7,778 nt of DNA. It comes from Candidatus Atribacter alterifermentans (GTDB lineage: Bacteria > Atribacterota > Atribacteria > Atribacterales > Atribacteraceae). The notes under the pieces are model-generated. The model did not search any database and was not told the origin of the DNA. It was given only the letters and a program-made list of their open reading frames with translations. The stretch lies in contig JAAYUP010000086.1 of the NCBI GenBank assembly GCA_012517635.1, positions 1-7,778 on the forward strand. The letters run 5' to 3'. Shown piece by piece: positions 1-7,182 of this stretch; position 1 is the first letter of the stretch; each line of letters starts with the position of its first letter. Both the position numbers and the translations under genes were made by a program.

Positions 1-61
1 AAATTTTTTCAATCTCTGTGTTATTTACAATTTGCAATTCTGTGCTTGTGATTTTAATTCT

Positions 62-607
62 TTAGAATTTTACTTCTGGCAAGGCTTTTTCTCCTTCTTC
101 AACTTGGAAGAAATCACGTTTCACAAAATGAAGCATTCCGGCAAAAATATTGGTTGGGAACTTTTCAATTGTTGAATTATACATAAACACGGTATCATTA
201 TAAAATTGGCGAGAATAGGCGATTTTATTTTCGGTTTCGCTTAACTCATTCTGCAAATGCATGAAATTTTCATTGGCTTTCAATTCTGGATACGCTTCAG
301 CAACTGCAAATAATTGACGAAGTGCTTGTGTCAGCTGGTTTTCTGCCTGGCTTTTCTCGGCAGGACTCTGTGCAGAAATAGCGACTTGTCGAGCCTTGGC
401 AATATTTTCAAAAACCTCTTTTTCATGAGTCGCGTATCCTTTAACCGTTTCCACCAAATTAGGAATGAGGTCATACCGCCGCTTCAACTGAACATCAACT
501 TGAGCCCAGCTATTATCAACTTTGTTTTTTAGCACTACTAAACGGTTATAAAGTGATATTAAGTAAATAACCACGATCAATATGATTATTCCGATGATCC
601 AACCCAA
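62..607 (-). CDS. lemA: LemA family membrane-anchored protein
   Basis: LemA-family protein, about 181 residues, full length for the family. An N-terminal hydrophobic segment (about residues 2-20) would anchor it in the cytoplasmic membrane. The rest is the long helical LemA domain, recognisable from the RRYDLIPNL motif (about 43-51), the following VKGYATHE stretch, and the late YNSTIEKFP motif. I place the start at the TTG at 605-607, because AAGGAGG then lies 8 nt upstream. A GTG three codons earlier (614-616) is in frame, but the ribosome binding site runs straight into it. It lies 71 nt downstream of the DUF2207 gene with no visible promoter between, so the two are probably co-transcribed. 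The biochemical role of LemA is not established; pairing with a DUF2207 protein recurs in many bacteria. The family call is firm, the start less so. Confidence 0.93.
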   Translation of the reverse strand: MGWIIGIIILIVVIYLISLYNRLVVLKNKVDNSWAQVDVQLKRRYDLIPNLVETVKGYATHEKEVFENIAKARQVAISAQSPAEKSQAENQLTQALRQLFAVAEAYPELKANENFMHLQNELSETENKIAYSRQFYNDTVFMYNSTIEKFPTNIFAGMLHFVKRDFFQVEEGEKALPEVKF

Positions 608-678
608 TATTAACACCTCCTTCTACTCTCTTTTATTTTGGTTTTTGTTCTTTTTAATATCCAAACCAGACATGCCGA

Positions 679-2556
679 TCAACCGGCACTTGAACTTCCG
701 CCACCTCCTCCCCCTCCACCTCCACTGGAAAATCCACCTCCAACTGAGGAAGAAGATTGAAGAGCCCGAGTAAGGTTAGCCATATTGGCCATATTTCTGG
801 AAATTGATTCTAAATGATTAAGGGTATCAAGCGAGGCTACGGTAAAAACGACACCATAGGGAACCTGATACCATCCAGGATGGGATAATTCCGAACCGGT
901 CTCCTGGATATAAATTTTTAAATTCTTTAATAATTTTTCAGCAACTCCCATTGCTACTGCGTAGATTAAATATCGATCCCAAATTTGGAGCAAAATCGGA
1001 GGAGCTTCTTTCATAAGAGAATAGTCGGTAATAAAACGTTTAAAAGCTGTCCATCGCCGATATTCAATTAAACCCTGCTGACTCCAGCGCCCCAAAGATT
1101 TACGAGCTATAAGGGCAAAAATAATAATGAAGGGGAAAAAAAGGATACTCAACGTTATCAGCCATAAACTTCCTTCAAAATCCAAATTTATAGCAGCGAA
1201 AATGACCAGAAAAACTCCTCCAATAAAATACGCAACACTAAAAATGAGATAGTGTTCTTTCTTAACTTCAGCTTTTTCATCATAAGTATAGAAGTAACGG
1301 CTTTCCCACCAGTTTTTTATTGACTTCCCCCAGTCTTCAATAAACACTAAAAAGTTACTTTTTTCTCGAGGTATTGCTTTACCCCATTTTTCAATTTCTA
1401 AAGTTGATACCGTTCGACCATCGTTAGAAATTCGTTGCAATAAACTTAATACATCTTTTTCAAAAGGGAGTAATTCAGAATCAGAATTAATATTGATCAT
1501 TTTTTCTTTAAAGGTGAACACCAAATACTCTTTTTTTATAAAAAGAATCTTCATTTTTTCTTCTTCAACAGTCATATAACCCCGACGTGCTAAGTCAAGC
1601 ATCGTGGCTGTAAAAGCTCTTCCCATATCGTTTCGATTTAAGGCTTTCTGATTCATAATGACTGCCAAAAAGGCGGGGGGAATATCCCGAGGTGGTTCTT
1701 GTTCGTACTGACGTTCGTAATCGATTTTTGGTTCACGCCCATATCGAAAATAAAAGACAAAAAATAGGATGATATAAACAATGCCAATGAAAATAAACAA
1801 TAAAAACAAACCAATTCCTATCCAGCGATTGGCTTGCCAGGAAGGCTTGCTACCCTGTAATTCTTTACTGGCGGCTTCTTTTTCTTCGTTGAGAATAGCT
1901 TCATATCGTGGAAAATCTTCTAAATTCACTCCGGGAAAAATCTGGGGACTGGTCAAAAGACGGGCTTCAACAAAGGTGTTGGCAGGTACATCTTCAATCA
2001 TAAAATCCAATCTCCGCTGATCGGAAGAAAAATTCATCTCTCCCGGTTGAGCCTGAGTATGGACAAAAAGTTTAAAAAGGTCTGGACTGGATTGAGGAAT
2101 CTGAAGAATAACATCGAGTTTCTTTATAGAAGCATGCTCGTCCTCAATTATTTTCCAATAAAATTCAGCCACATCTTGATAACGATGGATTGGATTTTTG
2201 AGAAGATATTGAATGCGAAATCCTAAAGTTTGGTTTTCCGCTTGATAATACCATTTAATCGTTTTTGAATTTGATTGCTTTTCGACTTCATAACGAATTG
2301 GACTTCCGGTATCCATGTCCCAAACTCCCTGAAACTGGATATCATCAACCCCATGCAGAAACAAATTTAATTGTGCCCAGCTAAATGAACCAGTAAAAGA
2401 AAAATATCGAATATCAGTTACTTCAACATCACCATTTTTGAGAAGGTTAAAGGTTTGAGAAATTGAGGGATGATAATAAGATTTTGCAATGGCTGGCATC
2501 GATAAAATTAAAACCAACCAAAAAATTATTATCATTTCAACTCTCAACCTACTCAT
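679..2556 (-). CDS. DUF2207 domain-containing membrane protein with Gly-rich tail
   Basis: A 625-residue predicted membrane protein of the DUF2207 family. A cleavable signal peptide is likely (hydrophobic core about 8-20, ending MPAIA). An extracytoplasmic beta-rich domain follows (about 26-235), then a transmembrane segment (about 246-270) running into the typical FRYGREPK motif. A cytoplasmic part carries LDLARRGYMTV (about 321-330), where the family usually has a winged-helix-like segment. Two more membrane helices lie at about 436-456 and 464-484, followed by WDRYLIYAVAMGVAEK (about 526-541), another family hallmark. The C-terminus is an extreme Gly/Ser tail (605-625) with nine consecutive glycines, also common in this family. 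The ATG start has AAGGAGG 6 nt upstream. The stop is TGA; reading through it would run into the lemA ribosome binding site, so it is a genuine stop. The function is unknown. It pairs with lemA downstream. Confidence 0.9.
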   Translation of the reverse strand: MSRLRVEMIIIFWLVLILSMPAIAKSYYHPSISQTFNLLKNGDVEVTDIRYFSFTGSFSWAQLNLFLHGVDDIQFQGVWDMDTGSPIRYEVEKQSNSKTIKWYYQAENQTLGFRIQYLLKNPIHRYQDVAEFYWKIIEDEHASIKKLDVILQIPQSSPDLFKLFVHTQAQPGEMNFSSDQRRLDFMIEDVPANTFVEARLLTSPQIFPGVNLEDFPRYEAILNEEKEAASKELQGSKPSWQANRWIGIGLFLLFIFIGIVYIILFFVFYFRYGREPKIDYERQYEQEPPRDIPPAFLAVIMNQKALNRNDMGRAFTATMLDLARRGYMTVEEEKMKILFIKKEYLVFTFKEKMININSDSELLPFEKDVLSLLQRISNDGRTVSTLEIEKWGKAIPREKSNFLVFIEDWGKSIKNWWESRYFYTYDEKAEVKKEHYLIFSVAYFIGGVFLVIFAAINLDFEGSLWLITLSILFFPFIIIFALIARKSLGRWSQQGLIEYRRWTAFKRFITDYSLMKEAPPILLQIWDRYLIYAVAMGVAEKLLKNLKIYIQETGSELSHPGWYQVPYGVVFTVASLDTLNHLESISRNMANMANLTRALQSSSSVGGGFSSGGGGGGGGGSSSAG

Positions 2557-2575
2557 TGGAAACCTCCTTAAAATT

Positions 2576-2589
2576 TGCTATAGTTAGCA
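2576..2589. promoter_or_regulatory. Short palindrome between divergent genes, possible operator/promoter region
   Basis: The 63-nt gap between the divergent DUF2207 and DUF218 genes contains TGCTA-TAGT-TAGCA, a perfect 5-bp inverted repeat around a 4-bp centre. TATAGT inside it could serve as a -10 for the rightward gene, and TATAGC or TATGCT as a -10 for the leftward gene, but no convincing -35 box is visible for either. Both promoters must lie in or near this gap, so the dyad is well placed for a shared regulator. It is short enough to occur by chance. Confidence 0.25.
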
Positions 2590-2619
2590 TAACACAGGAA
2601 GCAAACTGGTAAAAGAGAC

Positions 2620-3381
2620 ATGGGATTTTTTCTCCAAAAAGTATTGACTTCTTTTTTAGAACCTCCAGGGTTATTCATCTCTATTGCCTTATTTTTTGGA
2701 TTATTCGCAAGAAAAAAAGGGAATGAATCTTTGAAATGGATTACTTTGGCAGTTATAATTTATTTTTTTTCTACTGGTATTGGAATTCGCCTTCTCCTCC
2801 CCCCCAATGCTACAATACCTCGAGATCCACAAACAAGCTCACCACAAGTGATCATCGTTCTTGGTGGGGGAACCTATTTGGATACCTATCAAAACCGTTT
2901 TCTACCTGGTCCTTTTTCCCTGCTCAGATTACACCAGGGTTATACCCTCTGGCAGAAAGAAAAAATTCCAGTTTTGGTAAGTGGTGGTCAAGTGTGGGTC
3001 AAATCAGGACCTTCTGAAGCTGAAATTATGGCTGATATTCTTTTACAGTGGGGAGTTCCCCAAGATGATATCATTACCGAATCTCGTTCAAGAAATACCA
3101 AGGAAAACGCTCAGTATTGCTCTCAGATCTTAAACGATAAACATTGGAATTCTTTTTACTTAGTGACCTCAGAAGTTCATTTAAAACGAGCAATCAGAAA
3201 CTTTCAATCTTTCCTTCCTGATGCTGATATAATCCCAGTAAGTGCACATCCTCCCTATGACCGAACCCCAATTATACTTTCTGATTTTCTCCCCTCCACT
3301 CAAGCCTTTTCGGCTTTTGCACAAATCATTCACGAGTACTTTGGTTTAATTGCTTTATTTTTTAACCAAAGGATCGATTGA
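2620..3381 (+). CDS. YdcF/ElyC-like DUF218 family membrane protein
   Basis: A 253-residue protein with two N-terminal hydrophobic segments (about 12-30 and 39-57) followed by a DUF218 domain (about 76-240) of the SanA/YdcF/ElyC type. Family motifs are present in order: VIIVLGGG (77-84), VLVSGG (118-123), acidic residues after it in SEAE, ESRSRNTKENA (154-164), and LVTSEVHLKRA (181-191). The architecture resembles E. coli ElyC, which is linked to envelope and undecaprenyl-phosphate metabolism; the exact role here is inferred only from that resemblance. The ATG start is chosen because MGFFLQKVLTSFLEPPGLF matches the usual N-terminus of the subfamily. The upstream ribosome binding site is poor (GAG close to the ATG). 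It is divergent from the DUF2207 gene. It ends in TGA and overlaps the end of the convergent transporter gene by 27 nt. Confidence 0.88.
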   Translation: MGFFLQKVLTSFLEPPGLFISIALFFGLFARKKGNESLKWITLAVIIYFFSTGIGIRLLLPPNATIPRDPQTSSPQVIIVLGGGTYLDTYQNRFLPGPFSLLRLHQGYTLWQKEKIPVLVSGGQVWVKSGPSEAEIMADILLQWGVPQDDIITESRSRNTKENAQYCSQILNDKHWNSFYLVTSEVHLKRAIRNFQSFLPDADIIPVSAHPPYDRTPIILSDFLPSTQAFSAFAQIIHEYFGLIALFFNQRID

Positions 3382-4332
3382 ATTGAACATCGGTCTTGGT
3401 TTTCTTTGAGAAAGCCATACTCCAAAGCTCACTAAAACCATTCCAACTAAAAACCGATAACCAATAGGCTCTTTAAAAAAAAGCCAAGCTCCTATTACCC
3501 CAAATATCTGGGTAACATATTGAAAGGCAGAAGTACGCGAGGCACCAATCTTCTTTATCCCATTCATCCAGATGATATAAGCTAATATAGCTGATAAAAA
3601 AATTGCATACCCCATCGATAAGTAGACCGATAGAGTCATATCAGAAAAAAAATCGAGGTCATTGATTTCAAAATATGAGATGGGCAACATAATAAGAGTC
3701 CCTAATAAGATACTCCAACAGCTGGTTTTTAAGGGTGAATATTTTCGTAGCATATGCTTTCCATAGTAGGAATAAAGACCCCAACAAATAGCTGCCAAAA
3801 GAGTAAGAATATCTCCTAATAGAATATTGGGAGAAGAAGAACTTGGCTTTCCTTGACTGATGAGAAAGGTTACTCCTAAAAATCCAATACCAATTCCTAA
3901 AAAATTATACCATTCGATGTATTCCTCTTTTTTAAGAAAAGTGATAAGAATAACGACAATTGGAGATATTGAGAGCAGAATGGCTGAATGGGAAGCCAAA
4001 GTTAAGCGAAGACCATAACTCCATAGTGGCTGATAAATTCCAAAACCCAAAGCCCCTAAAAGAATAAAATACCATATATCTTTTATTTTGATAAAAGGGT
4101 TCCCCTCAATGCGCCATAATAAAATAATCATAATCAAACTACTCACGGTAAACCGAATGAAGGAAAAAGAAAGAGGACCAATGATCATAATCCCCTGTTT
4201 CACAATACTAAAATTTATTCCCCAAATCAGGGAAACTAAAAGAAGAGAAAAATATGGGTTTTGAATAATGGATTCAAATTTCTTTTGAGAGTGAGATTGT
4301 GATATCGTCGTTAAATTATTGGAATTCTTCAT
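3355..4332 (-). CDS. EamA/DMT-superfamily transporter
   Basis: A 325-residue integral membrane protein of the drug/metabolite transporter superfamily, with the duplicated EamA layout. Repeat one lies at about 29-158, starting with LIWGINFSIVK; repeat two lies at about 172-307, starting with LLAAICWGLYSYYGK. About ten hydrophobic helices are expected, with an intact C-terminal helix pair (about 270-307) carrying FQYVTQIFGVIGAWLFFKEPI. The substrate cannot be read from sequence; relatives export amino acids, metabolites or drugs. The ATG has a modest GGAAAGAG ribosome binding site about 8 nt upstream. It follows the rplL terminator on the same strand, so it needs its own promoter or read-through. 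Its end (TAA) overlaps the convergent DUF218 gene by 27 nt. Confidence 0.92.
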   Translation of the reverse strand: MKNSNNLTTISQSHSQKKFESIIQNPYFSLLLVSLIWGINFSIVKQGIMIIGPLSFSFIRFTVSSLIMIILLWRIEGNPFIKIKDIWYFILLGALGFGIYQPLWSYGLRLTLASHSAILLSISPIVVILITFLKKEEYIEWYNFLGIGIGFLGVTFLISQGKPSSSSPNILLGDILTLLAAICWGLYSYYGKHMLRKYSPLKTSCWSILLGTLIMLPISYFEINDLDFFSDMTLSVYLSMGYAIFLSAILAYIIWMNGIKKIGASRTSAFQYVTQIFGVIGAWLFFKEPIGYRFLVGMVLVSFGVWLSQRKPRPMFNSIDPLVKK

Positions 4333-4367
4333 TGGCTTACTCTTTCCTAATGATGAAATTTCTGGGT

Positions 4368-4402
4368 AAAAAGAAAAAGGGACCCACTCAATTGGGTCCC
4401 TT
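4368..4402 (-). terminator. Rho-independent terminator ending the ribosomal protein cluster
   Basis: A perfect 10-bp stem (4377-4386 with 4393-4402, core GGGACCCA/TGGGTCCC) with a 6-nt loop. On the minus strand it is followed by TTTTTCTTTTT. It starts about 20 nt after the TAG that ends full-length rplL and lies before the transporter gene, so it closes the secE-to-rplL unit. Confidence 0.93.
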
Positions 4403-4421
4403 CATAACGAAAATTCAATTC

Positions 4422-4799
4422 CTAAGTTAATGCAACTTCAGCACCGGCAGCTTCCAGCTTGGCTTTGATTTCTTCAGCTTCCTTCTTTGGAATACCTTCC
4501 TTTACCGGTTTTGGAGCTCAATCAACCAGATCTTTTGCTTCTTTCAAACCTAAATTGGTAATGGCACGAACTTCTTTAATTACTTTTAATTTTTCAGCTC
4601 CTGCACTTTTGAGAATGACTGTAAATTCTGTTTTTTCTTCTTCAGCTGGCGCAGCTGCTCCTCCGGAAGCCGGAGCTACAGCTGCAGCAACTGGCATAGC
4701 TGCTGAAACTCCAAATTTTTCCTCTAATGCTTTCACCAATTCCGCTAATTCCAGAACTGTCATATTCGCAATAACATCAATAATTTCTTCCTTAGTCAT
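4422..4799 (-). CDS. rplL: 50S ribosomal protein L7/L12, interrupted by an in-frame TGA at codon 94
   Basis: L7/L12, the flexible stalk protein that binds L10 and recruits and stimulates translational GTPases. The N-terminal dimerisation domain (about 1-32), the Ala/Gly/Pro hinge (about 33-54) and the start of the C-terminal domain (KTEFTVILKSAGAEKLKVIK, from about 56) are all normal. After LGLKEAKDLVD (83-93) comes TGA at 4518-4520, where relatives usually carry Gly (GGA needs one change; Ser in E. coli). The same frame continues APKPVKEGIPKKEAEEIKAK and on to EVALT, then TAG at 4422-4424, giving the expected 125 codons. Stopping at TGA would give 93 residues lacking the last 31 residues of the C-terminal domain, which include its final helix and strand. 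GGGAGG lies 9 nt before the ATG. The gene starts 15 nt after rplJ. The identity is certain; whether the TGA is real or a base error is not. Confidence 0.93.
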
Positions 4800-4814
4800 T
4801 TATAAATACCTCCC

Positions 4815-5339
4815 TTATTGATTGCTTGACTTTTTTTCTTCTATTGATTTAAGAACCCATACCATATTTCGTATAACTCCGCTTAGAGCACTTACTAATC
4901 CGCTAAGCGGTGCAGCGATTCCTCCTACTACCTGAGCTAGTAATACATCTCGGGTTGGCAAACTTGCCAGGTTTTTTATTTGATCCGGACCGAATTGTTG
5001 CCGGTTGAGCCAAACTCCCTTTAATTCGAGTTGGGGAATTTTTTTTGCAAAATCTGTTAAGGTTTTGGCAGTTAAAACTATATCTTGATAAGAAAAAGCC
5101 AGAGCATTTTGATCAGTCAATATATTCTCATCAAAAGGAATGTTCGCTTTTTGAAAAGCAATATGAGCAAGAGTATTTTTAACAACTTTCATTTCTCCTT
5201 GGTTTTCTCGGAGTGCTTTTCGGATGGCTTCAACATTCATAACATTCATTCCACGATAATTAAAAGCATAAACTGCTTGACTTTTTTGGAGTTTTTGATA
5301 TACGTCTTCAATTATCTGGTTCTTTTTTTTCTTATCCAA
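4815..5339 (-). CDS. rplJ: 50S ribosomal protein L10
   Basis: L10, the stalk base protein that binds 23S rRNA next to L11 and carries L7/L12 dimers on its C-terminal helix. At 174 residues it has the normal length. Visible landmarks are the N-terminal KNQIIEDVYQKLQ helix, YRGMNVMNVEAIRKALRE (28-45), KVVKNTLAHIA (51-61), and LPTRDVLLAQVVGGIAAPLSG (127-147). A C-terminal helix follows (about 148-170) that should hold L7/L12; the number of dimers cannot be told by eye. The start is TTG (5337-5339), supported by AAAGGAGG 8 nt upstream and by family alignment. It is preceded by its own promoter and an L10-type leader, and followed after 15 nt by rplL. Confidence 0.97.
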   Translation of the reverse strand: MDKKKKNQIIEDVYQKLQKSQAVYAFNYRGMNVMNVEAIRKALRENQGEMKVVKNTLAHIAFQKANIPFDENILTDQNALAFSYQDIVLTAKTLTDFAKKIPQLELKGVWLNRQQFGPDQIKNLASLPTRDVLLAQVVGGIAAPLSGLVSALSGVIRNMVWVLKSIEEKKSSNQ

Positions 5340-5445
5340 AAAAATGACCTCCTTTCCTCTGAAATAAAAAAGCTCCCAAATAGACCGGGAGCTTCATATC
5401 ATGAAAGCCTCCCCAGGTTTTTTAAGCGAACGCCCCCGGTTCATG
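5340..5445 (-). ncRNA. L10-type leader of rplJL (autoregulatory 5' UTR), putative
   Basis: The untranslated leader between the rplJ promoter and its TTG. A basal helix CATGAA/TTCATG pairs 5440-5445 with 5400-5405 around a C/G-rich internal region. The transcript strand then reads GGGGAGGCTT (5405-5414), a terminator hairpin (5370-5394) and the ribosome binding site. GGGGAGGCTT imitates the 3' arm of the terminator (GGGAGCTT), so it can pair with the 5' arm and act as an antiterminator. This layout matches the L10 leader known in Firmicutes, where the L10-L12 complex binds the leader and promotes termination. The match is by layout only; a covariance-model search would settle it. Confidence 0.7.
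5364..5394 (-). terminator. Intrinsic terminator (attenuator) upstream of rplJ
   Basis: An 8-bp stem AAGCTCCC/GGGAGCTT (5370-5377 with 5387-5394) with a 9-nt loop, followed on the minus strand by a T-rich tract (TTTT, then ATTT). It ends only about 25 nt before the rplJ start codon and before its ribosome binding site, so it can only act as a conditional terminator controlling rplJL. Confidence 0.8.
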
Positions 5446-5451
5446 GGCAAA

Positions 5452-5481
5452 ATTATATTCAATTTCGGCTTTTTATTTTAA
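5452..5481 (-). promoter_or_regulatory. Promoter for rplJL
   Basis: A perfect -10 TATAAT (5452-5457) with an 18-nt spacer to a partial -35 TTAAAA (5476-5481), which overlaps the rplA stop codon. The predicted start near 5444-5445 falls at the foot of the L10-type leader helix, which supports it as the leader's own promoter. Confidence 0.6.
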
Positions 5482-6194
5482 GCGATTCTTTTCTCCATCA
5501 TAGCCAAAGTGGAATTCACATCTAACTTGAGTCCTGGACTCATGGTCGAAGCAATTGCAATATTTCTCACATAACGACCTTTCGCTGCTGCAGGTTTCAT
5601 TCGAACGATGGTTTCTAATAATGCAAAGAAATTATCCTGTAACTGGTTGACCTCAAAAGAAGCCTTTCCAATAGGAAGGTGAATATTTCCATACCGGTCA
5701 TTTCGTATTTCCAACCGACCGGCTTTTATTTCTTTAACCGCTTGGGCAATATCGAAGGTTACCGTGCCTACCTTGGCATTGGGCATTAAACCTTTTGGCC
5801 CCAAAACTTTCCCTAAACGACCTACAACTCTCATCATGTCTGGAGTGGCAATGGCCGATTCAAATTCAAACCAACCTGACTGAATTTTCTCAACCAATTC
5901 TTCTCCTCCCACATAATCGGCACCAGCTGCTTGTGCCTCACCGGCTTTTTCACCCTGTGCAAAAACCAAAACTCGGACTTGCTTTCCTATCCCATGGGGT
6001 AAAGAAACCGTACCACGAATTTGCTGGTCTGATTGCTTGGGGTCAATTCCCAGCTTAACCGCAACTTCAATGGTTTCATCAAATTTCGCAGTGGCTAATT
6101 CTTTGATCATTTGAAATGCTTCATCAACATTATAAACCTTGCCTGGTTCTAATTTATTCTTTAATTCTATAAAACGACGACTTTTAGTTGGCAT
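5478..6194 (-). CDS. rplA: 50S ribosomal protein L1
   Basis: L1, which binds 23S rRNA at the mobile L1 stalk by the E site; in many bacteria it also represses translation of the rplK-rplA mRNA. The sequence is full length (238 residues from my chosen start). It has KELATAKFDETIEVAVKLG (about 31-49), the LPHGIGKQVRVLVF block, and the L1 signature around MRVVGRLGKVLGPKGLMPN. The late KGRYVRNIAIASTMSPGLKLD is also intact. Possible starts are GTG (6203), ATG (6197) and ATG (6194). GAGG sits 0, 5 and 8 nt upstream of these respectively, so I favour 6194, with 6197 nearly as good. It follows rplK by about 19 nt with no promoter between. No L1 binding-site mimic could be recognised by eye. Confidence 0.97.
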   Translation of the reverse strand: MPTKSRRFIELKNKLEPGKVYNVDEAFQMIKELATAKFDETIEVAVKLGIDPKQSDQQIRGTVSLPHGIGKQVRVLVFAQGEKAGEAQAAGADYVGGEELVEKIQSGWFEFESAIATPDMMRVVGRLGKVLGPKGLMPNAKVGTVTFDIAQAVKEIKAGRLEIRNDRYGNIHLPIGKASFEVNQLQDNFFALLETIVRMKPAAAKGRYVRNIAIASTMSPGLKLDVNSTLAMMEKRIA

Positions 6195-6213
6195 CATTCT
6201 CACCTCACTTTCC

Positions 6214-6642
6214 CTAACCCTCTACTATTTCAACACCTAAGCTTCTTGCAGTTCCTTCAATAATGTTCATTGCTGCTTCTATTGAATTCGCATTTAAATC
6301 AGGCATTTTCTTTTGTGCTATTTCTCGAATCTTAGAACGAGTCAATTTCCCAACCTTGACTTTATTTGGTTCTCCAGAACCCTTCTCAATACCCAAAGCT
6401 TGAAGAATCAAGAAAGAAGCTGGTGGTGTTTTCGTTACGAAAGTAAATGAACGGTCACCATAAACGGTTATTTCTACAGGAGTTAAAATCCCTCGATCTT
6501 TTTCAGTTCGAGCATTAAAGGTCTTGCAAAACTCCATAATATTCACACCATGCTGTCCAAGCGCCGGACCAACCGGAGGAGCAGGAGTGGCCATACCTCC
6601 AGGAATTTGGAGCTTAACAACAGCTACCACTTTTTTTGCCAT
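6214..6642 (-). CDS. rplK: 50S ribosomal protein L11
   Basis: L11, which binds the GTPase-associated region of 23S rRNA, the thiostrepton target. Its 142 residues are the standard length. The N-terminal domain includes the proline-rich PGGMATPAPPVGPALGQHGV (14-33) and NIMEFCKTFNART (34-46). The C-terminal RNA-binding domain starts near 72 and includes KVGKLTRSKIREIAQKKMPD (96-115) and the closing helix EAAMNIIEGTARSLGVEI. The ATG has AGAGGTGG about 7 nt upstream, overlapping the end of nusG (15-nt gap). The stop is TAG. It lies in the secE-nusG-rplK-rplA unit. Confidence 0.98.
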   Translation of the reverse strand: MAKKVVAVVKLQIPGGMATPAPPVGPALGQHGVNIMEFCKTFNARTEKDRGILTPVEITVYGDRSFTFVTKTPPASFLILQALGIEKGSGEPNKVKVGKLTRSKIREIAQKKMPDLNANSIEAAMNIIEGTARSLGVEIVEG

Positions 6643-6657
6643 GCCAATTCCACCTCT

Positions 6658-7182
6658 TTACAATTTTTCAATATCAGAAAATTCAAGCTCGACAGGGGTC
6701 TCACGACCAAATATCGATAAGAGAACGGTTATCTTCCCTTTTTCATGATCGACAATTTCTACAACACCGGTATAGTTTAAAAAAGGTCCGGCAATAACTT
6801 TTACCGTCTCTCCTTTTTCTATATCAAGACGTGGTTTCCCTTTTTCGGCTCTGGTTTGTCGAAGTATAACTTTTACTTCTCCTTCACTGAGAGGTTCTGG
6901 TCGAAGCCCCGAACCAACAAAACCCGTTACTCCAGGGGTATTTCGCACAACATACCAAGAACGGTCATTCATCATCATTTCTACCATTACATAACCTGGG
7001 AATACTTTCTTCTTCGTAAATCTCTTTTTTCCCCTCTTTACCTCTATGGTCTCCTCCATTGGAACAATCACACGGAAAATCTGATCCTGCATCCCCATAG
7101 AAGCAATCCTTCTTTCCAAATTCGCTTTGACCTTGTGTTCGCTTCCAGCTAAGGTGTGAACAACATACCATAATTTATCCAT
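6658..7182 (-). CDS. nusG: Transcription termination/antitermination factor NusG
   Basis: NusG, an RNA polymerase elongation factor that bridges to Rho or to ribosomal protein S10. At 174 residues it has the normal size. The NGN domain (about 3-108) starts WYVVHTLAGSE and carries the polymerase-contact stretch KKVFPGYVMVEM (58-69) and NTPGVTGFVG (81-90). The KOW domain begins at about 122 (KGETVKVIAGPF). The start ATG (7180-7182) is set by homology. The nearest good ribosome binding site, GGAGG at 7199-7203, lies 16 nt upstream, unusually far, and no better in-frame start is visible. The gap to secE is 26 nt. Confidence 0.97.
   Translation of the reverse strand: MDKLWYVVHTLAGSEHKVKANLERRIASMGMQDQIFRVIVPMEETIEVKRGKKRFTKKKVFPGYVMVEMMMNDRSWYVVRNTPGVTGFVGSGLRPEPLSEGEVKVILRQTRAEKGKPRLDIEKGETVKVIAGPFLNYTGVVEIVDHEKGKITVLLSIFGRETPVELEFSDIEKL

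Noticed and set aside
1..61. Possible terminator or gene start downstream of lemA
   Set aside because: AT-rich sequence with no convincing stem plus T-tract and no ribosome binding site with a start; too little sequence to call anything.
673..688. Small hairpin TGCCG/CGGCA over the DUF2207 stop codon
   Set aside because: Only five to six base pairs, with no T-tract after it, so it is not a terminator; likely chance.
4500..4520. Selenocysteine at the rplL TGA
   Set aside because: L7/L12 is not a selenoprotein family, the position is normally Gly or Ser, and no clear SECIS-like hairpin is visible just downstream.
4459..4821. Plus-strand 120-codon frame opposite rplL
   Set aside because: It is the antisense shadow of the Ala/Glu-rich rplL coding sequence, with low-complexity composition and no ribosome binding site.
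5085..5525. Plus-strand 146-codon frame across rplJ, its leader and the end of rplA
   Set aside because: Antisense to two certain ribosomal genes and a structured leader; no family resemblance.
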